From Zantedeschia hybrid cultivar (taxonomy: Eukaryota > Streptophyta > Magnoliopsida > Alismatales > Araceae): DNA of 64,000 bases. The notes under the pieces are model-generated. The model searched no databases. It worked only from the letters and a program-made list of their open reading frames with translations, and was not told the origin of the DNA. The first letter of the stretch is position 1; every line of letters begins with the position of its first letter. This document shows positions 1-13,200 of this stretch, one piece after another. The DNA lies in NCBI GenBank assembly GCA_030544215.1, contig JARZZO010000011.1, positions 7,488,001 to 7,552,000 of the forward strand, written 5' to 3'. A program made the translations under genes and the position numbers.

Positions 1-1329
1 TATGATTATTTTTCGATATTTTTAGATGTTAATTTTTGACACAACTGATCGAACAATTCCAATTGATCGTCAAGATCGGATGGTGAAAATTAAAACGTCT
101 GAACATGGCATTAGTCCTAAGAGGCATATTTTAATATTTTAAAATTTATAAAAAAATATTTTATTTTTTACAATGGGGAGGGTAGACTCTTGGAGGGGAG
201 GGCGTGTGTGTGTGTGCATGTATGTGTTATATATATATCAATCACCCCCCTCCCCCTCTCCCTCCATATTGGTTTCCACTGCTTGAGATTTAATTTTTAC
301 TGTCCGATCGAAAAAACTCAACCATGGTCGTCTAATCAATCTTTCGTTGGAGATCAAAACAAATCCCCTAAGAGATGGGATCAACCCTCAATGTTATTAT
401 GATGAATTTTTTTATTTTTTATTATTTTTTAATATTTGATAAGTATCCAATCAAACGGCTTGATTGATTTTCAAGACTAAGCACTGAAAATTAAATCCCC
501 AAATATGGGAACAACCCTAAATGACCTATTTGAATATTCAAAATTATTGATGATTTTTTTTTTAAAGCATGAGGAGAAGAGAATTTCGAAGGGGGATCAT
601 CTAAGTTAGATGAGTTCCAAGGTTTATTTGATCCATCCCCTACATATATATAATCACCAAAAAAATTTAAATATTCAATTAGCTTCCATAAAATGGTTGT
701 TCCCATTCCTTGAGGTTTATTAAATTTCACCCTCTGATTTGAAACGCAACTATAACCATCCAATCAAGTATACTTGAAAAAGATTTTTAAAAGTTTGAAA
801 AATAGTCAAAAAAGGAAGATATTCCACCCTTACTCCCATCCTCTGAAGTTTTAGTTTTAACCACCAATTAAGGACTTGAAACCAGAGTTTGAGGGGGGAC
901 TTTCCTATGCATAGCATGTGTTACAAACCATGTGAGAGTGGAGAAGTGAGAAATAGACACTGACACATATATATATAGAGAGAGGGAGAGAGAACCAATG
1001 GTCACGGTTGACATGGAACGGCTTGGGAGCGAGGTTACTAGAACTATGAGATTGGAATATCAGGATGAGGATCTTCCTGAGATCCAAGGCCAATGAAGTC
1101 TACAAAGCGACCGAAAGGGGACCACATATGCCTTTAGGCCTCGACAATGCACGGAGTAAGAAGGATAAGAGCAAAATCTCATATAATGATACAGCCATAA
1201 TGCCTTATTCTGTGCATTGAGTCTTATTGAATTTTAATCATGTGCAAATGTGTGACACAATCAGAGATACTGGGATACTCCAAATTCACTTATTAGGGTA
1301 CAAGCCAAGTCAAATACTCAAAAAAGATC
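1..1329. other. AT-rich intergenic DNA, possible MITE
   Basis: I see no gene here. Around 300-780 there are related inverted segments: a motif of the type GGGAACAACC or GGGATCAACC occurs near 380 and 505, and in reverse near 690-710. This suggests a decayed foldback MITE whose ends I could not define. The short open frames in this stretch have no recognisable protein features. Confidence 0.35.
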
Positions 1330-2985
1330 AATTTGCTAGTTCGTAAGTATGAATTTTTCAAGACAGAAGCTAAGGAGAGTATAGAAGATACATTTCCAAG
1401 ATCTAGTGTCAATTATCAATGGCCTAAGAGCCATTGGGAAAACATACAATAACGTGGAGCCAGTGAGAAAAGTTCTAAGATCACTTCCTCGTAACTAAAG
1501 TCCTACAGTGACAACCATCGAAGAAGCTGACAACTTGGACAGACTAAACGTAGGCGAGCTCATGTGCCACTAATGACCAATGAGATGCATGTGAAGAGAC
1601 CAGAGGAGTCCATCTCTCAGAAGAAGCCATTGCACCTGCGCAACATCCTCTGGACTGCTGAATGAAGAAAAGGAGAAAGAAGAAAAGTCAAGAGGTCAAT
1701 CCTATAAATGGAATAGGTCAATTGCTATGAGTGATCCAAAAAAGACTTGACACGAGAAGAGAATGTCCAATGCTGAAGAAGATGAGGAAAAGAGAAGGCT
1801 GGTAAACATTCGAAGCAGAGTTTGTGATGGCGTGTAAGGACAAAGAAAAGGAAAACCAATGCCGCCCCCCCCCCCATCAGGGAGATAGATGATCCAGAAC
1901 CAGCAGCATTTCTTTGAAGATTTGTTAAAGATAAAGAAACTTATTACATGATGCTAGGCTCGTAGAAAGCATTTTTAGAATGGAAAGACCTGGATATATC
2001 TCTACAAAAGCAAAGGAAGACCAAAATAACATTCACAAGAGCCTCCATATCTAGTACCCTTCTGATAAAATGTAATCGTTGCGCTAACAAACGTTCATAG
2101 CCCAATCTCGCTGGTTTAACAAAAGAGAGCCCACTATTAAGGGGGGATTTGTGTTCTCAACACTTCCTCAGAAAGTAGAGAATCAGATGAGGTGTTTCCG
2201 TGGAGGGTAAAGAATCTTAGTAAAACTACAGGAAATATTTTCACCATGGGGATGGGTGAGGAAGCAAACCCCAGAAAGAAAAAAAAAAAAGGTATATACT
2301 GAGAATATGAGAATTATCTTCCAACTGACTTGTTTCCTGTGGAAAATTTTGAGAAATGCAAACAACACCTAAGATCGTGTCCCCAGTTAGCAAGTGCCTA
2401 ATAGGACCAACACTCAAGAGTCGAAGACATAAAGAGAGTTTGGGTACCAACGCAAACGGTTGCATGTGTTGTTTCGTAGGCGTGCCTTGAAGCCAAAAAG
2501 ACTAGTGACACGTGGCAACGGCTACTCTAGACACATGACAAGAGATAGGAACCACAGCATAAATCTTCAAGCCAAGGATGAAAGCTTCCTCGGGTATAAT
2601 ATCGGTGACACTTCCTCCATCACTATTGAACAGATTTCACCTGTAGAAGAGCTAAAACATATCCTCTTGTGCATTCGCCAGTTATACAAGATAGGCTATA
2701 ATGTTATCTTTGAACATAAATCATGGCATAGTTACGGATGCAATGTCGAATCAAGTTTTTGCTTGTAGAAAAGGAAAAGCTATGTTACTTATCTTGACGC
2801 ATTGCATAGGCATGGTGAATATTTCACTACACAATAAACGTATGGCTTTGATAGGAAGTTGGGTCATGCTAGCATGAACATGTTGTTTCAACTCATTAAA
2901 CTTTGCTTTGTACATGGTCTCCATAGCTAAAGTTTAAAAATGATAAATCGGTCATGCATGTGCACAAGGCAAACAAACCAGAACT
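1330..2985 (+). pseudogene. Ty1/copia retrotransposon remnant (gag, protease, pre-integrase)
   Basis: Three collinear pieces of a copia polyprotein can be read on the plus strand. At 1420-1570 there is a UBN2-type gag segment containing GKTYNNVEPVRKVLRSLP and TTIEEADNLDRLNVGELM, with an in-frame TAA between them. At 2520-2740 the protease and pre-integrase part contains YSRHMTRDRN, LQAKDESF and LKHILL..QLYKIGYNVIFE. At 2845-2930 the segment RKLGHASMNM matches the GAG-pre-integrase zinc region. In intact copia elements these domains follow one another in this order, ahead of integrase and reverse transcriptase. Stops, frameshifts and a poly-C run near 1863 show that it is dead. I see no LTRs, and the integrase core is missing. 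Downstream it runs into a local tandem duplication and a MITE. Confidence 0.8.
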
Positions 2986-3148
2986 TCCTTTATGTCCAAG
3001 AGTGTTGTTTCAACCTTTAGGCCACTTGACCTCTTCCATTTTAATTTGGAGTAATACTTGAACAAACCAGAACTTCCTGTGTCCAAGAGTGTTGTTTCTA
3101 CCTTTAGGCCACTTCACCTCTTGCATTTTAATTTGGAGTAATACTTAC
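2972..3148. repeat. Tandem duplication of about 88 bp (two copies)
   Basis: The segment 2972-3060 is repeated at 3061-3148 with a few substitutions and a small deletion. Both copies end in TTTAATTTG followed by GAGTAATACTT. That is the target duplication plus the first bases of the MITE that follows. The duplication therefore already contained the tip of the MITE and happened after, or together with, its insertion. Confidence 0.85.
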
Positions 3149-3494
3149 TGCAATACCCCTGCGTACATTGCAGTGGGTAAACACAAAAAAAAATGTCGGC
3201 CCCAAGGTGCCCTAATGTCCGTGCAATGCAATGTCCGACCACACGATCCAAAAAAATCTGAAAAATCAAAAACCAAACTCCCATAAACAGTAAAATTTGC
3301 ACTTTTTTACTGTTCATGAAGCTCAATTTTTATTTTTAAAAATTTTTGGATCGTCTGATAGAGCATTGCACTATACAGTTAGGGTACCTCGGGCCCACCT
3401 AAAAAAAAATCAAAAAACAAATATTTATCAACTGCAATGCTCCAATTGCAGTTGGGGTGAGGGGAGGGGTGCAACATTGCAGCAAGTATTACTC
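3136..3494. mobile_element. Mutator-type MITE, 359 bp, 9-bp target duplication
   Basis: The element begins GAGTAATACTTACTGCAAT and ends with the near-perfect inverse, ATTGCAGCAAGTATTACTC. It is flanked on both sides by the 9-bp duplication TTTAATTTG (3127-3135 and 3495-3503). The interior folds back on itself: a run around 3245-3290 containing GATCCAAAAAAATCTGAAAA pairs with the segment near 3310-3355. A 9-bp duplication with terminal inverted repeats fits Mutator-like non-autonomous elements. It carries no coding capacity. Related pieces occur near 20800-21120, 21800-22010, 37900-38115 and 46230-46265. Confidence 0.85.
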
Positions 3495-3503
3495 TTTAAT
3501 TTG

Positions 3504-4150
3504 TCTGGTAAACACAAAAGTGTGCGACCCATAATGAAACAAAAACTATATTTTAATGATTAAATAACTCCGGATACTAAGCCACACTTACTATGTTCTT
3601 TATTCACATTGTTTCAACAAACTCGTGTATTAAGTCATAGGTGCTATGCTCTTCATTCATATGTTTTCAACAGCTGAAAAAGAAACAACCACTTGGATGC
3701 CTTTAACAGCCCAACCATTCTACCATATAACCGAACACAGACAGCATAAGTGTTCCAATATGATACAAGTTACCTCTACTGTAAAACAATTAATATTACA
3801 ACTTTACAACTATAATTTGCTTTTTTTTTAAACAAAGGACCCACATTTTTCGAAATACACACCATGGTTGCAGATAGCTCACTGCACACGTCACTACACT
3901 TGCAGATTTGGATATCCACAACTTCCAAAAGAATGATTCAGATAAGGTTTGAATTATTCCATGTTAAAGGGGGAATATATACAGACACACCACTGTACAG
4001 CTGGGATGTAGGACACCTAAGTGCATATGACTGGAACATAGGATCAAACAGAATGCTTTATGTTCATGATCTGAAGTTCACACTCACCAGAAACTCAGAT
4101 TGTTTACAAGGCAACACCCGTCCATCATTTGCCAACACATGAAGAACCCA
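3504..4150. other. 3' flank of the 272-residue gene, no gene seen
   Basis: This AT-rich stretch lies downstream of the stop codon of the minus-strand gene ending at 4151 and probably holds its 3' UTR. TTTATT at about 3599-3604 reads AATAAA on the minus strand and is one possible polyadenylation signal, but I cannot fix the transcript end. I see nothing else. Confidence 0.35.
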
Positions 4151-4232
4151 TCAAAGTAGCTTTGATATGGCATTGCAGGAGGTCCAGAATGCCACAGTGG
4201 CTACCCTAAATAATGCTGGATTCTGATATATG
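4151..4232 (-). CDS. Exon 6 (last) of the 272-aa gene
   Basis: This 82-nt exon follows the acceptor CTGGCAG and ends at the TGA at 4153-4151. It encodes IYQNPALFRVATVAFWTSCN then AISKLL. It restores the phase left by exon 5 (GG|C) and ends in a hydrophobic segment. The intron before it is 3.3 kb. Confidence 0.85.
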
Positions 4233-7200
4233 CTGCCAGTAGAGAGAAAAATTGCATACATCAATCATGTTAGTGTTACAAAAATAACAGGATCAAGGAT
4301 TAAAAAAATTAATAGGAAAACAAAGCACAGCTTGGACAGAGGTTCAATAGATTCTCGAATGAACAATTCTGAAGCCATGAAATACAGGTTTACAAATTCT
4401 CAACACAATCATCCAACCATACAGATGTTGTCTACAAATGCTAACTGAGATTAAGCAACAATTTTAAGCCACAGGTCTGTGGTAAGTGTCCTCCACTTTT
4501 GCAGTCCACTCATTAGGTGAAATTGTAAGATGCAACAACATAGACCTATAAACCGTTAAGCACTAAACTTCATCAATTTTGGCATCAGCGTGTACCATGA
4601 GAGGACATTTACGTCCACATTACCCTGGAGGGCAACGTTAATGCTAAATAGGTGCCAACTGAAACCCCTCCCCCTCCAACCAACCCCCCATCTCCACACC
4701 CCCCCCCCCCCCCCCCACAAAAAAAAAAAAGACAAAAAAAGCAAAACAAAAAAGACAAAAGAGGCACCATCGCAAAGAATCTGGATTCTGTTGTTGAAAT
4801 AGTCCTGCAAGAAGAGACGATTATGTAGCAACTTCTTGATGAACTTATTTATGAATGTTTGCATTTTAAGCATTTGACAAGCTGGAAGGTGGCTCAGCCA
4901 GTACATGGACTCTCATTTGCCACTAGAGGGCATCCTCTTGAAACCACCTGGATAACCCTGCATCCCACAGGCAGTCCACATGGCTTAGAAAAATCTGGTA
5001 AATATCAATGAATATTCACCCACCCACTATAGCAGTGTCGGGACGTTAGAGGCTTGCCTCACATAGTAGTGCCTCATCTGCATGCCCCTCTAAAAGTTGT
5101 AGCCTGTCTCTTGGAAAAATTGAGGGAATTTCCAGCTTCTTTTTTAAATAAAAAAAGTAATTGTGATGGCCTAGACATACAAATAAACTTCTAGCCCATA
5201 CTCAGCTGCTCAAAATTAGGAATAGACATAAGATGGGTTATCTCTGGAGTTTGGGACACGTACGAGTTGCCAGCAATATAGATGATAAAGACCAGATCAG
5301 TTCAGGCTGGCTGAGACCTAGCCTAAAGCATGGTTAACCAACATGACTCATGTCTTAACCTGATGCTGGTCAGAGCAAGTTGGCTCTAATTGCTCCCCAG
5401 TGGTTTGGGTGCCATTATAAGATCTGGGATGAGGATGATTGAGAGTTGTAGGAAGGGAGAGACATAGTTGGCTTAACATTTCCGTTCCTTGTTAAATCAT
5501 GATCACTGGTGCAGGAACAATCACCCATCAAAGGGAAGAAAGAAGCGCAATTCAATATTAACAAGTATATTAGATATGATTTTTTTTATAGTCCAATGGG
5601 TTGATACTGTTGAACCATCCAACTGTTCAACTTGAACCAAGAAATTTAATTGGACCTCCTTGGTGTTAACGCACATCACCTCGTTTCAAAGTTGTTAAAG
5701 AGAACAGGCATGACATTGGTGTGCTTACTAGTACAACAGGTCAAGAGGTAATCAAGAAGTCTAGTGATGGGATTTTTAATATGGCTTGCGTGAGACAGAA
5801 GTACCTATTAGGTAAAAGGCAGGGCACTGTCTTCTATTGGAAAAACACCAAGAAGAGTAAAACTTACAAAGTTTCTATTTAAAGAACATTTTCCTAGCAT
5901 CTGACAAGGGTGTTAGCCAAGAATCAACATTGAGATGGGTATTAACTAATTTCTCACTGTTTCTTCTTTCTGAGATGCTTTCTATAGCAGATTTCTGTTG
6001 TGAGTGTAAGAGGAATCTCACCTCTTCCACTCTAGTTTGTACTAGCTTTTATTCCTCAATAAAATTGGAGGTCTAACCATTACCATTTTTCGAGAAAAAA
6101 AAGATGCTTTCTATAGCTTGAAAAAGGCCATTCTTAGAGGGATGTTTCTTTAAAGTGACATTGCTACCCTTTCCACTGAACAAGAAACGATGGGTTCCTT
6201 ACTCTATTTACCAGCTCATATACCTATGCTTTTTTTTTTGGAAGTAAACTCATGCTTATTTTTGAATCACAATAAATAACTGGGACATTACTTGTAAAAA
6301 TTATGTTGTCTATGTGACATAAATGGCCATAAATTAGAAAGTATTTCATGGCATTCTTGTGACATTTTCCATGCAAATATCAACAAACTTAGCCCTGTTT
6401 CTTATATATTATTAAGCATGGAAGAAGGCATTTCAAGTGCTAATTTTGATAAACTTTCCTGGTCTTTCAAACATCATTGAAGTTTTTTCGAAAGTTGACA
6501 CAGATTGCACCACCACTTGTTGGGAATAAATAGAGGCAGTAAAACAATTAGAAAAAAGATGTTCCTTTCTACCCAAGAAGAAAACGAACTCAAAACAACT
6601 ACATGTTATTAGAAAAGGCCTTCAACCAATTTGTGGCATTGACTCCTAAGATAAATATGAAAAGATCCAGTAATGTGAATTAAAGTTGTTTCAAGGACTG
6701 ATAACTAATCTAACAATTACACATTTTCCCAAATGTTTTCAACTACCAGATCCTTAATCACCCCACAGTTGAAACACTACCCTTAATGATTTCAGGGACA
6801 GATTATTATGTGAGGTAACAATTAAGCTGGAAAATTATGTTGATAAGAAATGATAACTCTGTCAATAGAATCATAGAACTATTAGTAAGCAAAACCAAAA
6901 AAAAATGGGGGGAGTGAGATAATGTGCTTTGAATATCTTCAAACCACAGTACCTCAATCTATGGAAAAATAAGAAGAGAAGAGAGTATACTTTCAGAAAA
7001 AACGAAAAAAAAAAAAAAGAGAGGAGAATATGAATCCTGCAGAGCAATCTATGACAACAACTTCGAAAGCAAAATAACAATTGTTAGTTCAGGATTTTAT
7101 ATGACATGCTTAGGTTTATATGAACTTTCTGAACATGTTAAGGAACCCACCCCATCCCCACCCCCCCACCCCCAAAAAAAAAAACGAACAGGTTAAGGGA

Positions 7201-10200
7201 TGAATGACCAGGGCATGACAACTGCTAATATTACGCAAAGATGAAGCTGAAGGCAGAATTCATCAATTATTTCCGTAGATACAGTAGAAAAGTTAGAAAG
7301 ATAATTGGCCCTACAATGGAATACAAAACAAGAATTAAATAACATTAACAGTCACCAGTCCAAACTGAGATGCTAATAATCCAACTGAAGAAATGCACAA
7401 AATGATTAGCATCTAAGAAGCTGAATAAACCAGATAGTTATAGCCTGATGGGCAGATATAATGATATTCACAACACTAAGAACATGTAACTTGTGTACAA
7501 CTACCTTACAGTACAGAACACATGTATAGGCCTATTTGTGACTTCGGCAAAAGATCCTACCCAATGGCCGTTGCACTCCAAGATGCAACATTGTAAATAA
7601 CCTTTCCACCATCCCATGCCTTCCGAAGCTTTCCTCTTTTCTTTTTTACTGAAAATGTTTTGCTGAGAGCTGTATGAACAAAACACAAATAGATAAATAC
7701 AATTAATTCTAGATGAATACACACACATGTACATATAAGGTTGTTGGGGGCAAGGGTGGATCAAGTATGCCCCAGGGTGAATACAGCTTAGATGCAACCA
7801 CCTTTTGACCATTCCACCATCATCATCACTCAGAATGGTAACTAAAATAAAGGAATTTTTTCTGACCATTTTAGCCCTCTAAGTGAGTAAAAGCGTTAGT
7901 TAAGGAAGAGCATCTTAAGTTAGATGCACTCAGAGTTGCATTTGATCCTTTCCCAACCAAGAAGTCCAAGCAACCCCAGCCCCAGAATGCACGCAGTCCT
8001 CCTCACAGAGGGCTTGGAAATCACATAAGGTGTCACCAAAGGCTTCCAGATCCAGGACAACGACACACAAGCCCAGAACCTGACACAACTGACACCCCTA
8101 AGGGTTCTGCCTCTCCCAAACTCTTGACTGTATAAATGTGCAAGCAGAAGCTGCATACCTTCTTGAAGTTGGTCAGGAGTTAATTCCTGTAACATAAAAC
8201 AAACAAAATATATCTTATGTAAAATACTTGAGAAAACAAAGGTGCAATTTTTTGTCTAGAGGACAGCAGTATGCTCATAGCCAAGATACAGCATAAAACC
8301 AAGACAATACAAACCCTCCAAACTTATAGTACCAAAAACGCCTATAATACTCACAGAAAAAAGTATCTTATTAATAAACATGTTTAATCATATGCTTACT
8401 CAAATTTAACCAAGACTGCTTCATCTTTGAATTTTACCCATACTTGGTAGCCTTTTATTTTCAAAAAAAGTGCATAACACTGCCAATTTTATTAAGATAG
8501 ATAGAGGTAGTACAATCAGAAGGAGGAGAGGTTCCTGTAGCCACCTTATCTATCCTTCTTGACAGCTTGTGGCACAAGGAAGACATGAAATGCTGAGAAT
8601 GGATGACAACCGAATTTAACAATGTGATTTTACCTCCAGAGACAAATTTGTGGCCTTCAGTGCAGCAAGTTTAATCCTTATTCTTAGAATGATAGGTTCC
8701 CTAAAGTCCCGGATATTAGATTGGTAGTTTATACACCTGACAACCCATGAAGTCTGCAGATTCATATATTGTCCTCTTCTGTATTTATTCCAATAAGAGA
8801 GATCTTTTTGAAAGTTTATCTTTAAATCAGAGCTACTCTAAAAAGCTCTAAAAAAGAACACCAATATCCTCCGCAAACATGTCATGGAAGTCTCAACAGG
8901 AAATTTTAAAATATTTGCACCCTGTATGCATCTTTTCCTCTCGCCTGCTATGCACATTTTACTTAACATATAAGCATCTACCAAATAGTAACGGGGGATA
9001 ACAGATACCCTTGTCACTTTCCTCTTGAGCTAGGAAAAATGCCATGTACACTCAAACCATGACAAAGAAGTTAGCTGTGCTAACAATTCTTCAAAGCAAG
9101 GTTCACTGAATCACTGATCCGTATCGAATTGTATCTTCCTAGATATAGTACGATACCGATCCGACTCGGTCCAACTCGCACAAGTCAAGACAATGAACTT
9201 GTTAACAGTAATGAGCTTAAGCCACATTTTAGAGAAAGTACCCTATTAATTTATATAAAAAGTATATTTTTACTTATCAAATAGGAAAAACTCAATTTAA
9301 AATAACCCACTATGCATATATGAGTCGGCACGAACTGGTCCGATTCAGTGCATGCCAGCGGATCAAACTCGCCCAAATATGAGTCGACTTGTACGAGTTG
9401 GCACGCTTTAGTACGATACGGCAAACCATGCTTCAAAGCATTTCAACAGCTTTCCTGGACAATTATGTGGCCAGAAGGTTCCATAAATGCTGTCAAGAAA
9501 CCCTATCATAGGCATTACTGAAATCTAATTTGCATGCATTTCTCACCTCATTTTCCTTTTTGGGAGAAACCAATACTTCATGAGCCATCAAAATAAATCT
9601 TTCAGCCTTCTCCGAAGAATGAAAGAATACTAATTCCTCTCAATAATTGATCCCAACACTGTGCTGATTCTATTGGCCAGCACTTTAGCAAGGATCTTAC
9701 ATGACCTATTAAGTATGCTTATGGGTATAAAATCTTTAGGTTACAGGGCATCCTCTTTCTTTTGCAGTAACACCAAAAGAGTTTGATCAAGATGTTCACA
9801 TCCCCTCCCTCTATACAGTCTTGACCAGTATCAACAATGTCATCTTTCCTAAAACCCCAAAACTTTTGAAGAAAAACACTGGAAAACCATCACTGCCTCC
9901 TCTGTCGCTAAATTCTGAAGGAACATAGAATCTGCATTACAATTTCCATGGGATGTGGATTCAACCAGCTAGGATAGCATCTAATCTCCCAGGCAAAAAA
10001 GTGCGCCGTGAAACTGTATAATTTCCCAAGCCATCATTCCTTCATCCTCAATCCAGTCATTGCCATTTTTCCACACAGAAACATGTTTCCATCTCCTCCT
10101 CCCCTTCACCACCTTATGGAAAAAGCTATTGCTCAAATCCCCTTCTTGCAGCCATTGTGTTCCAGAGTTTTGTCTTCATCTAACTTCTTGTAGCCACTCT

Positions 10201-13200
10201 ACATATTGTGTTCTCGGCATATCCCAGTACAAAGTAGCCTATCTTCAGCTGTAACCTCCAACTTATGAAAATTTCCCCCTAACAGTTCAGTTTCTTTTTA
10301 AGATTCCCATTACGCCAGTACTTCATTGCCCATTGTTTGATCTCTTTCCAAGACATCAAAGTTTAAGAACCAAGATTTTAGCTGCATTATTAGTCCCGAA
10401 GTTTTTTTTCCCCGTGGCTGATTTACCAGGTCAACAACTTCTTCATATTGAATGAAATGATTTCATGGCCTACCATGTGGATAAGCAATAGATAATTGCA
10501 TTATCATCAGACATAATCCTAAGCTGGACGGTTGCACTTGCTAACAGAACTGTGACTCCCACCTTTCATAAATAAATAGTGTCGATTGTGGACATTGAAG
10601 GGAACTTCCTAGAATTGCACCATGTGCATTTTTTATTGGATAATTGTAGTTTAAGAAGATGACAATCTTCAACCCACTTATTGAATCGTCTCATTCCTGT
10701 TGTGAATTTCTTGCCTCCATTTGTTTCCAAAGGACATCTAGCTTCATTGAAGTCTCTCAGCACATAACAAGGAAATTTATACTTTTTTTGGCACTTGATT
10801 AAATCACCGCATAACAATTGCCTGTCCTTATAGCTGCATGCACCATATACTCCTGATAGCATCCAGCACTTGTTATCACTCTCTGAACAGCATTTCACTG
10901 ACACCGAGTCTTCACAAGTTTCCAACACTTGACCAATCCATTATCAATATTCCAGCCCCCATCACCTTCTGAAAACAAAACTCACCAACCTGAAACCAGT
11001 AAGATGCTTAATTACATTGGCCTCCATCTGTTTATACACACGCAATCTGCACGTCTTTCTTCTTATCAAATCCTTAATGACACTTTGTTTTGACAGATCA
11101 TAAGCCTCTAACATTCCAAGTCAAAAACAATCATTTCTGACATGGTGTTCCCTTGTGATTTTTGCTGCTGGGTTTCCTCAAACCATAGTTGTCAATCCCG
11201 TCCCCGTCTCTGTCCCATTTTTCTATGGGACGGGACGTCCCGGAGTCCCAAACAATTCCGGTGTCCTATCCTGGAATTTTTTCCACACATATTCCAACAA
11301 ATATAAAACATACATATACAATAAAGAATATGAAAATAAAAATATAAACATATAAATAACACAAAATTAATGCAATATAAGCATTGAGGACAGATTTATC
11401 AATTTGTAAATGAGTATATCCATCAAATGAACCCCCCAAAATAAGTTACAAGGAGCTTAGGTAGTTAGGAAAACTCATGTAAAAATACAAATTCTTGTTG
11501 GGAAAGGCCGAGACAGGCCAGGACCGGCCGGAATAGACTGGGACATGCCGGTACGGGCCTAGACAAACTGGGACAGACCAGAAACTGTCCCGTCCTATTT
11601 TCTCACCGGGATGGGATGGGATTGACTACTATACCTCCTTGTCCTTGTATTTATGTTAGCAGACCTCTATAAGCTCTGAAGTTCACATTGCCTTTTATTT
11701 TTCTTGTGCTGGCCCTCGGTATCATGAGTAACCTCAAACAGTTGGCTGAATTGGCCGACTCTGTTTCGAAACAAGAAACCTAAACTGTTCCCTTTCTCAG
11801 AAGTCTCCCCATGATCCCAATCCGAAAGAAACACATCTATTTTATTCTTTCCTCTTCTCAAGCACTTATAGAAGTCTCCGATTGGCTTTCCCTTTTTCTG
11901 CTTCCACTGGTGTAACTTCCCTATGGGCTTCCCCTCCCCCCTCAGCCACAAGCAGTAACAAAATGTGGAAGAGGAAGGGCAAAATGGAAAAGCGGCATTT
12001 TTCTGTTTTCAAGACTCAGAAAATAAACTGCAGAAATGCACAAGAAGTAAGATCATGCCCATCATACCACATGCTATTTGCTGGAGTGGAGCAATTGGAG
12101 CATAACGATGGGGTCTTTTGGGGAAGAAAATCTTATGTTGAAAATATTTTGTCTCTCAGCATTGAATTTCTTATGTTCCTAGACTAGTTTATCCTTGGTA
12201 TTCGCTTGATAATTTGAAGGTAGAAAGGAGTCTTCCTGCAATAGTCCCTCATTAGCTTTAATTGTTCTTCCTTTTTCCTTGTGCAGTCCAGGCTGAGGAA
12301 TCTCTTCTCTCTTGGCTTGAATAAACTACTAAGTGTTGGAAATTTTACCTTTCAAAAGTGTTGGAAATATGCTAACTATCCAAAGGGGGACCAAATTGCA
12401 AATATGAATTAAGGCCCTCATTTTGGAAAATGATTCAGTTAGCTTGCAAAGTCAATTCCAAATAATTTTTATAAACAGCTTTTCCCCTGAAAAACAAAAG
12501 TCTATTCATCTAAATAGCATACAATACCATGCCAGTTTTATTTTTGCCACCACTATCAATTACTAAACAGACAATCACATCATGAATTCCAAGAGCCAAA
12601 AGATAAACAACTAATTCATCACTCCGAAATATCATTGCAGGTTTTATTATGTGTTGATGATTCCTTTAGAAATACTTCCAAATAAATAAAATAGAGAAGT
12701 AGCATACTTTAGTTTCCTTCAGCGATAACAGATACGCAGCCATGAAACAAGCAATTCCATCAACTATGTCTTCTTGCTTAACAAGAACATAATCTTCATC
12801 ATCTTCATGTGATCCATGCCCAACATCAGAGTGTTTATCATCCCATAGGTCTCTTGCGGTAACCACATCCCAAGTGGTGCCTTCATCTGCTGCCAAATTA
12901 AAATAATCTGCCATTAATAATACTATTGAAGTACAAAAGAAAGTAGTGAAAGGAAAGGAAAGCAACATACTTCGTTATTGGGGTGAAAAAGTTCTTGAAG
13001 TGAGTATTTCTTCTTTTTACACTATAAAGAACATTTACTCGAGATGAAATGTTTTCACTGAAAAGCATGTAACTAGGAGAAAAACTTTAATTCATACCAG
13101 AAACATTCTGTGAAACAGACTTGTGGATGCTCCCAAGTTTCTCGAGAAATTTTGGTGATTCAACTCTAGATTTGAGCAGAAAATTTAGCTGCATGTGACA

